64,000 nucleotides of DNA, from positions 1 to 64,000 of the forward strand of contig JAFRXD010000012.1 in the NCBI GenBank assembly GCA_017441605.1. The letters run 5' to 3'. Of the stretch, positions 61,401-64,000 are shown in pieces. The DNA is from Thermoguttaceae bacterium (GTDB lineage: Bacteria > Planctomycetota > Planctomycetia > Pirellulales > Thermoguttaceae). The translations under genes were made by a program, and so were the position numbers. Each line of letters starts with the position of its first letter. Position 1 is the first letter of the stretch. The notes beneath the pieces were generated by a model. It was not told the DNA's origin and ran no database searches. It worked only from the letters and a program-made list of their open reading frames with translations.

Positions 61401-63994
61401 TGACCGGTCGCGGCGTTTTGGTCGAAGAGGCAGTTTTCGATAGTCGTTTTACCGGAGGCGAGATAAATCGCGGCTCCGTTTTCAGCGGCGCCTTGGGTAA
61501 ATCTCAACCCTTTAAGTTTAAGGTCGTTTCCGAAGGAGGAAAGAATTCTCGTCGCGTTGGCTCCGCTTATCGTAATACCGGGGGCGTCGCTCGCGGAATC
61601 CCAAAGGGAAGTCGCGTCGATTAGGATCGATTTCGACGCGATAAGTTGCGCGCCGTCCAAGACGATCGTTTGCCCTTTGAGGGCGTCGGCGAAAGTAATG
61701 GTTTCGCCGTTTCGGGCATAGTCGAGCGCGTATCGCAGGGATCCGAGGGTCGAATCGGAGTCGATCGTTTTCGAGACCACGAGAGGATCGGTATTGGGAT
61801 CCTCGGGGGCGGAAATCGTAAGAACGTAGTCTTGAACGATCTGAACGGAGCCTTGGTCGCGAACGCGCGCGAAATACATACCGGGCGCGAAACCGGTTAG
61901 GGAAACGGTCTTGGTCGTCGCATAACCGGAGGTCGATCCGACCTCGACGCCGTTTGAGTCGTAAACCGCGAGCTCGAGATTGGCGTCGGCAAAATCGCCG
62001 ATTTGGACGTAGGAATCGAGGTCGCCCTCGTCGAGAATAGTGAACTTGAAGAAGTCCTCGTCGGTTTCGTAGAGCAAATTGGGAGCGAGCGTCGAGACGC
62101 CGGTCAGGGCGCCGAGATTATACGCCGTTTCCATAGAGTCGTTCGACTCGTACCGGTCGGGATCCGCGGTCGTCCAAGTCGAAATCGACGCCCAAGCGGA
62201 ATCGGCGAAACCGTCGGCGATCGCTTTAACGCGCAAATAGTATTGTGTCGCCCTTTCGAGATTGTCGACCAAGAGGGCGCCGCTCTCCAATGAGGAGAGT
62301 TCGACGCAATTGGCAAATCCGGAATCGGTCGCGCATTGAAGCAAGTATCCGGTCGCGTTAGCGACGTGGGCGACGTTCAAGGTAATCGAGGAACCGCCGA
62401 CGGAGTCGATCGCAACGATCGGTCGATCCAGCTCGTTTTCACCAAGAGGCGCGGGGGGCGAGATTTCCAACGAATACTCTCCTCCGCGCCCTTCGGAGTA
62501 CATATTATAGACTCCCAAATAATAAGTTCCCTTTGGCAAATTATTGAGAGAAATCGATCCGGATTCGTTGTAAACCAATCCGCTTCCCACTTCGTCGACG
62601 TTCGCGTCGAGGACTCGGAAATAGAGCGCGAAGAAACCTACGCTATAATCGGCGGACAATTGGATCCAATCGTTTTCACCGCCGTTGGCGACGGTCGTAA
62701 ATTTGAACCAGTCGACGTCGGACGCGTCAAGCAAATTCAAGGCGCTATTGGAGTAGGTTTCGGTCAGGGTTCCCAAATCGTAAGCGGAACCGATCCCGTC
62801 GTTCGGTTCGAGCGCGTCGGGCTCGCCGATCAAGACGTCGGCGGTCGCCCAAGAGGAATCTCTCCATTGGTCGGCGGTCGCCTTGACGCGGAAGTAATAG
62901 GCGGTAAAAGGAGTAAAATTCTCGAACGAATAAACGCCGGACACGTTGAATATCGCTTCCTCGCAAGTGGTAAACGACGGCTCGAGATCGTATTGAAGAA
63001 CGTAGGAGGTCGCGTTTTCGACGGCTCCGATCGAGACGCTAACGTTCGTATCTTCCACTTGGAGCGCGAGCGAGGGACTATCCAATTGAGGAGTCGTTTC
63101 GGGCGCGGAGATCTCGAGCGCGTAGGCGCCGCTTCCGCCGGAATAGTTGTAGACGTAAGCGTAATAAACGCCGGCTTGTCGACCTTCCAGCGAAATCGTT
63201 TCGACGCCGGTGACCCCCATAGAATACGCGAGTTGCGAACCTTGGGAACTGTACAGCTTCAGATCGAAATCGCGACCGGAACCGTGTTCGTAGGTCAGTT
63301 TGACGTAATGATCCGACGTTCCGGTTTCGCCAATGGAGAATTTGAAATAGTCCTTGTCGGAACCGGAGCTAAGGTCGGATCCAAGCGAAAGGACTCCGGA
63401 AATCTCGCCTAGGTCGTATGCGGTCGACAGGGAATCGTTGGGCTCGCAATCGACGGTATTCGCGACGGAGGCGGCTCCAAGATCGAGCTGGTAGTTCGCG
63501 TTGGTCGTTCTCAAAACGATCAGATCGTCTTCCGGGGTCGCCGCGGCGTCTTGGATCGCCTTGTTAATCGCGGCGTAAGAGAGCTCGTCGGCTTGGAGAT
63601 CGACGACATTGATCGCGTCGGGGGACTCGGGTAAGTCGAGTTTGGAATAAGCCTGGCGAATCGCGTCGAACTCGGCGGCGGAGACGGAGAGAAGACTTCG
63701 ATCCTCCAGCGACTCGAGCCGGAGCGCCCGGGTTTTCGGCGCCTTGCTCGCGCGACGAAACGATTTAGACGAACGAACAGAATTGGAAAAACGACGATCA
63801 AACGAATAGCGCGACAACGTTCCGCTCCTTAATGGACAACCCGCGCGAAAACCCCGCATTGCTCCAAAAGTCCCCGCGCGATTTTTGAAATAGCCCCGTC
63901 CGTTCGACGAACGCGAAGAAACGCGACTTCCCTCTTCCCGCGACAAAAACGCCGAAAACGACTTTTTGCGTTTTCGCATCGCATTGTCGATCAA
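55472..63994 (-). CDS. Giant modular surface protein: seven PPC-like domains, two beta-helices, eight FN3-like domains (5' end at window edge)
   Basis: At least 2840 residues are encoded. The planctomycete motif is at 91-105 (L-R-L-E-S-L-E-D-R-S-L-L-S-V-S), after a long basic leader. PPC-like domains with E-P-N-D or E-S-N-D openings begin near 181, 390 and 611, and four more lie between about 1268 and 1815. A first Pmp-like beta-helix spans about 731-1265 and a second about 2282-2709, each starting with G-S-L-R-Y/F-A and ending in a D-L-G-A motif. FN3-type domains lie between these (eight counted). The acidic tail (2810-2840) matches the other giant. The start is uncertain: TTG 63994 and ATG 63979 are both possible and the frame is open to the window edge. 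The likely role is an adhesin or surface scaffold, perhaps paralogous to the neighbour. Confidence 0.8.
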   Translation of the reverse strand: MIDNAMRKRKKSFSAFLSREEGSRVSSRSSNGRGYFKNRAGTFGAMRGFRAGCPLRSGTLSRYSFDRRFSNSVRSSKSFRRASKAPKTRALRLESLEDRSLLSVSAAEFDAIRQAYSKLDLPESPDAINVVDLQADELSYAAINKAIQDAAATPEDDLIVLRTTNANYQLDLGAASVANTVDCEPNDSLSTAYDLGEISGVLSLGSDLSSGSDKDYFKFSIGETGTSDHYVKLTYEHGSGRDFDLKLYSSQGSQLAYSMGVTGVETISLEGRQAGVYYAYVYNYSGGSGAYALEISAPETTPQLDSPSLALQVEDTNVSVSIGAVENATSYVLQYDLEPSFTTCEEAIFNVSGVYSFENFTPFTAYYFRVKATADQWRDSSWATADVLIGEPDALEPNDGIGSAYDLGTLTETYSNSALNLLDASDVDWFKFTTVANGGENDWIQLSADYSVGFFALYFRVLDANVDEVGSGLVYNESGSISLNNLPKGTYYLGVYNMYSEGRGGEYSLEISPPAPLGENELDRPIVAIDSVGGSSITLNVAHVANATGYLLQCATDSGFANCVELSSLESGALLVDNLERATQYYLRVKAIADGFADSAWASISTWTTADPDRYESNDSMETAYNLGALTGVSTLAPNLLYETDEDFFKFTILDEGDLDSYVQIGDFADANLELAVYDSNGVEVGSTSGYATTKTVSLTGFAPGMYFARVRDQGSVQIVQDYVLTISAPEDPNTDPLVVSKTIDSDSTLGSLRYALDYARNGETITFADALKGQTIVLDGAQLIASKSILIDATSLWDSASDAPGITISGANATRILSSFGNDLKLKGLRFTQGAAENGAAIYLASGKTTIENCLFDQNAATGQGGCLYGDSGTTAIVKKSVFNNNTSRRYAAGIRVTQSTLEVYDSVFANNVAATEGGAIKTDGATIVIERSAFDGNSANYGGAAQFYESTLALDGNSFSSNSGKYGGAVYINGGFADFRLNNFAWNSAVSFGGALLTTRAECRFEENEFSCNESQEGGAIYVASGTISFDSCSFASNSANFGGAVEAWSEDVLFVNCDFWSNSANTSGGGAYCGGTSRFVACFTVNNIAAYGGAIYVHPSKTASLTNCLVANNSASRGGASYSSGLLNYTNCTVADNCASSVCGGIYVSEGSVDLRNSVVALNDSCDVYLATANNATASAYNVLSSFSDWSNSSSDGVVNFIFDDDRPLFIDARNGDYRLTLGSQAIDKGNDFLVPSEIVVDLDGAERIQGSAVDLGAYESEPLEPDQYETNDAFEEAYDLGSISGVKRLEANFHNDDDVDYYKFSINYVGDENSYVRLITDDPTLNGWLQLTGPNGDSELLGFNYLGGIIPLTGLVPGEYCASANGLGNGFGYVLEISAPSVGNEVLEPDAYESNDNLNDARNLGTVSKISTVEANINVLSDEDWFALSINGTGKSSNYIELVHEELPLNLSSAYDGFSLSLELLDSNGAAIDCSSSGTGTERVSLRGLEEGTYYIRVYCDLFGDSERASLFAGASYSLTISAPFVLEPDPYEPNDLNQPYDLGTLSGISLYEANVSGYEEVGEECILDSDCYKFAIDYVAGADCHVSITFEDPEVCEVLVNIRAFNEQSGKWTYFPDARVVDGSIVAPMTGLLPGEYFVDITYLGEYDMPYVMVISAPTEDAVSLGPDDCESNDDFETAFDLGGVSGVAEIGASLSVMSEEDWYSFFIVDANGSDYRLELDFADLKAFYDDLGYDQYYVPENYYLDLELFDSDRALVGSATWDDANGTFPSISLDGLTAGVYYARVYNDWFSSSYERDGDFFVGGAYALTIVAPEASKLDSPVVSVSSTTKNSVVLNIQGGENASNYIVHYGTDPAFETYSAKSFASPGNATISALDFGTTYYFRVKATSDAFFPSDWATLEATTAKPSLAAPKLSVADASTASIVLSIGAVANAERYVLEYAKSPDFSGARSLDASPGTLSVSGLDSGDAYYFRVKATAPRYEDSAWKTISAATRRADGEPLDAPTFALSGTNTAIVIKLYPVEGAEKYVVDYSIDPSFASYKTKTYTSTETVKTISGLASETWYYVRVKAIASERTDSSFAKTSKIFTGASLDMPVVTVSAVKTAVVLNIKPVPGGEKYVVEYADNPDFVNAGTKTYSSSGVKTISGLTFGTRYYFRVKATSSVANDSKPNAINFAAGQLATPKFFVSEIGTNSLKIRCYNSASASGYEVMLSTSSDFADAWRVQGSASGVVTVDGLTPRTKYHFKVRALGDDVSRVNSGWSKIVGSAKTLSDSPLVVTTTVDSATTMGSLRFAIASARPGDVVTFDEDLRGKTITLKSELLVDKSVTIDASAIWDDENEKPGVAISGNNASRVFNIAAETSLIGLEITSGYAEDESVLGGAGVRATANVSLSQCLIANNLGWGCGAGVSAEASATLNNCVVRQNVSDWYGGGVYIGSSGTGAFSNCVFTENEAWKGGGVYIGSSGTGAFSNCVFTENEAWDGGGVSTEGSCVIENCQIVGNTAYGFGGGVLVYGLLELTNSSIADNDAAWGGGLDLYGSTIVSNCQIVGNLAFEDGGGVSVSSGSGRFVNCTIAGNSAINGGGLYVTEWAETSEFVNSIVANNEAESTGNDVFNNIGETSCALNARNVLSSYADWSNADEPGVVNYVYDPALPLFLDAENGDYRLAPGTQALNRGDNSFVTTEFDLAGEARIQDEIVDLGARERASFALRAPVVSASVTKSAVVLNIGAVAEATRYVVEYSTTPTFDLITTKTYASAGVKTISGLSSATTYYFRVKATSPERDDSPWSTLEATTKAASTSSALLDDASPFENYFEDDDLDAFWDVLAESLAK
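56531..56686 (-). repeat. 78-bp tandem duplication inside the second beta-helix
   Basis: Two adjacent 78-bp units are identical over at least 70 bases. They encode a 26-residue helix turn with G-G-G-V-Y-I-G-S-S-G and F-S-N-C-V-F-T-E-N. The near-identity shows the beta-helix is still growing by duplication. Confidence 0.85.
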
Positions 63995-64000
63995 TAAGTT

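Overview
The window looks like a chromosome segment of a planctomycete (Planctomycetota, possibly a Pirellulales relative). The main evidence is four very large exported proteins that carry the planctomycete N-terminal motif of the form L-x-x-E-x-L-E-x-R-x-L-L. Supporting signs are SEC-C/TPR, WD40, DUF1080 and Tat-exported FAD/hydrolase families that are common in this phylum. The taxonomy is inferred from gene content only; there is no rRNA in the window.

Layout. 1-2.8 kb: the end of a gene with a proline-rich EQPAP repeat, then pyrB-pyrC of de novo pyrimidine synthesis. 2.9-8.1 kb: a 1748-residue type Va-like autotransporter on the minus strand. 8.1-9.1 kb: a long stretch with no supported gene. 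9.1-18.3 kb: housekeeping and small exported proteins, namely an alpha/beta hydrolase, an orphan FliN/SpoA-like protein, a DUF1080 protein, a parvulin-tilS pair, and a minus-strand operon of a SEC-C/TPR protein, nadD and an SGNH hydrolase. 18.4-24.7 kb: two motif-bearing surface proteins, one with a cyclophilin domain. 25.2-25.9 kb: a Phd/Doc toxin-antitoxin pair behind a near-consensus promoter. 25.9-31.6 kb: a Tat-exported putative glycoside hydrolase-like protein, an NRDE-family protein, an exported WD40 propeller and an aldo/keto reductase. 31.7-31.9 kb: two identical tandem tRNA-Arg(ACG) genes. 32.0-37.7 kb: a plus-strand run of GH97 glycosidase, NagB-like sugar-phosphate isomerase, Tat-exported FAD oxidoreductase and NapH-like membrane polyferredoxin. 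37.8-38.4 kb: a Lin1244/DUF4373-like protein. 38.6-64.0 kb: two giant surface proteins of 5546 and at least 2840 residues.

How it fits together. About 60 percent of the window encodes cell-surface or exported proteins. The two giants share the same N-terminal export motif and a closely matching roughly 31-residue acidic C-terminal tail. Between these ends they carry different mixtures of FN3, leucine-rich repeat, Pmp-like beta-helix and PPC domains. This suggests a common export and anchoring route for modular adhesins, separate from the autotransporter, which has an ordinary Sec signal and a C-terminal barrel. The GH97-to-polyferredoxin run looks like one transcription unit coupling sugar release with extracytoplasmic redox chemistry.

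Limits. Functions are assigned from recognisable motifs read by eye. Promoter and terminator calls are pattern matches. The first gene and the last giant gene may continue beyond the window.
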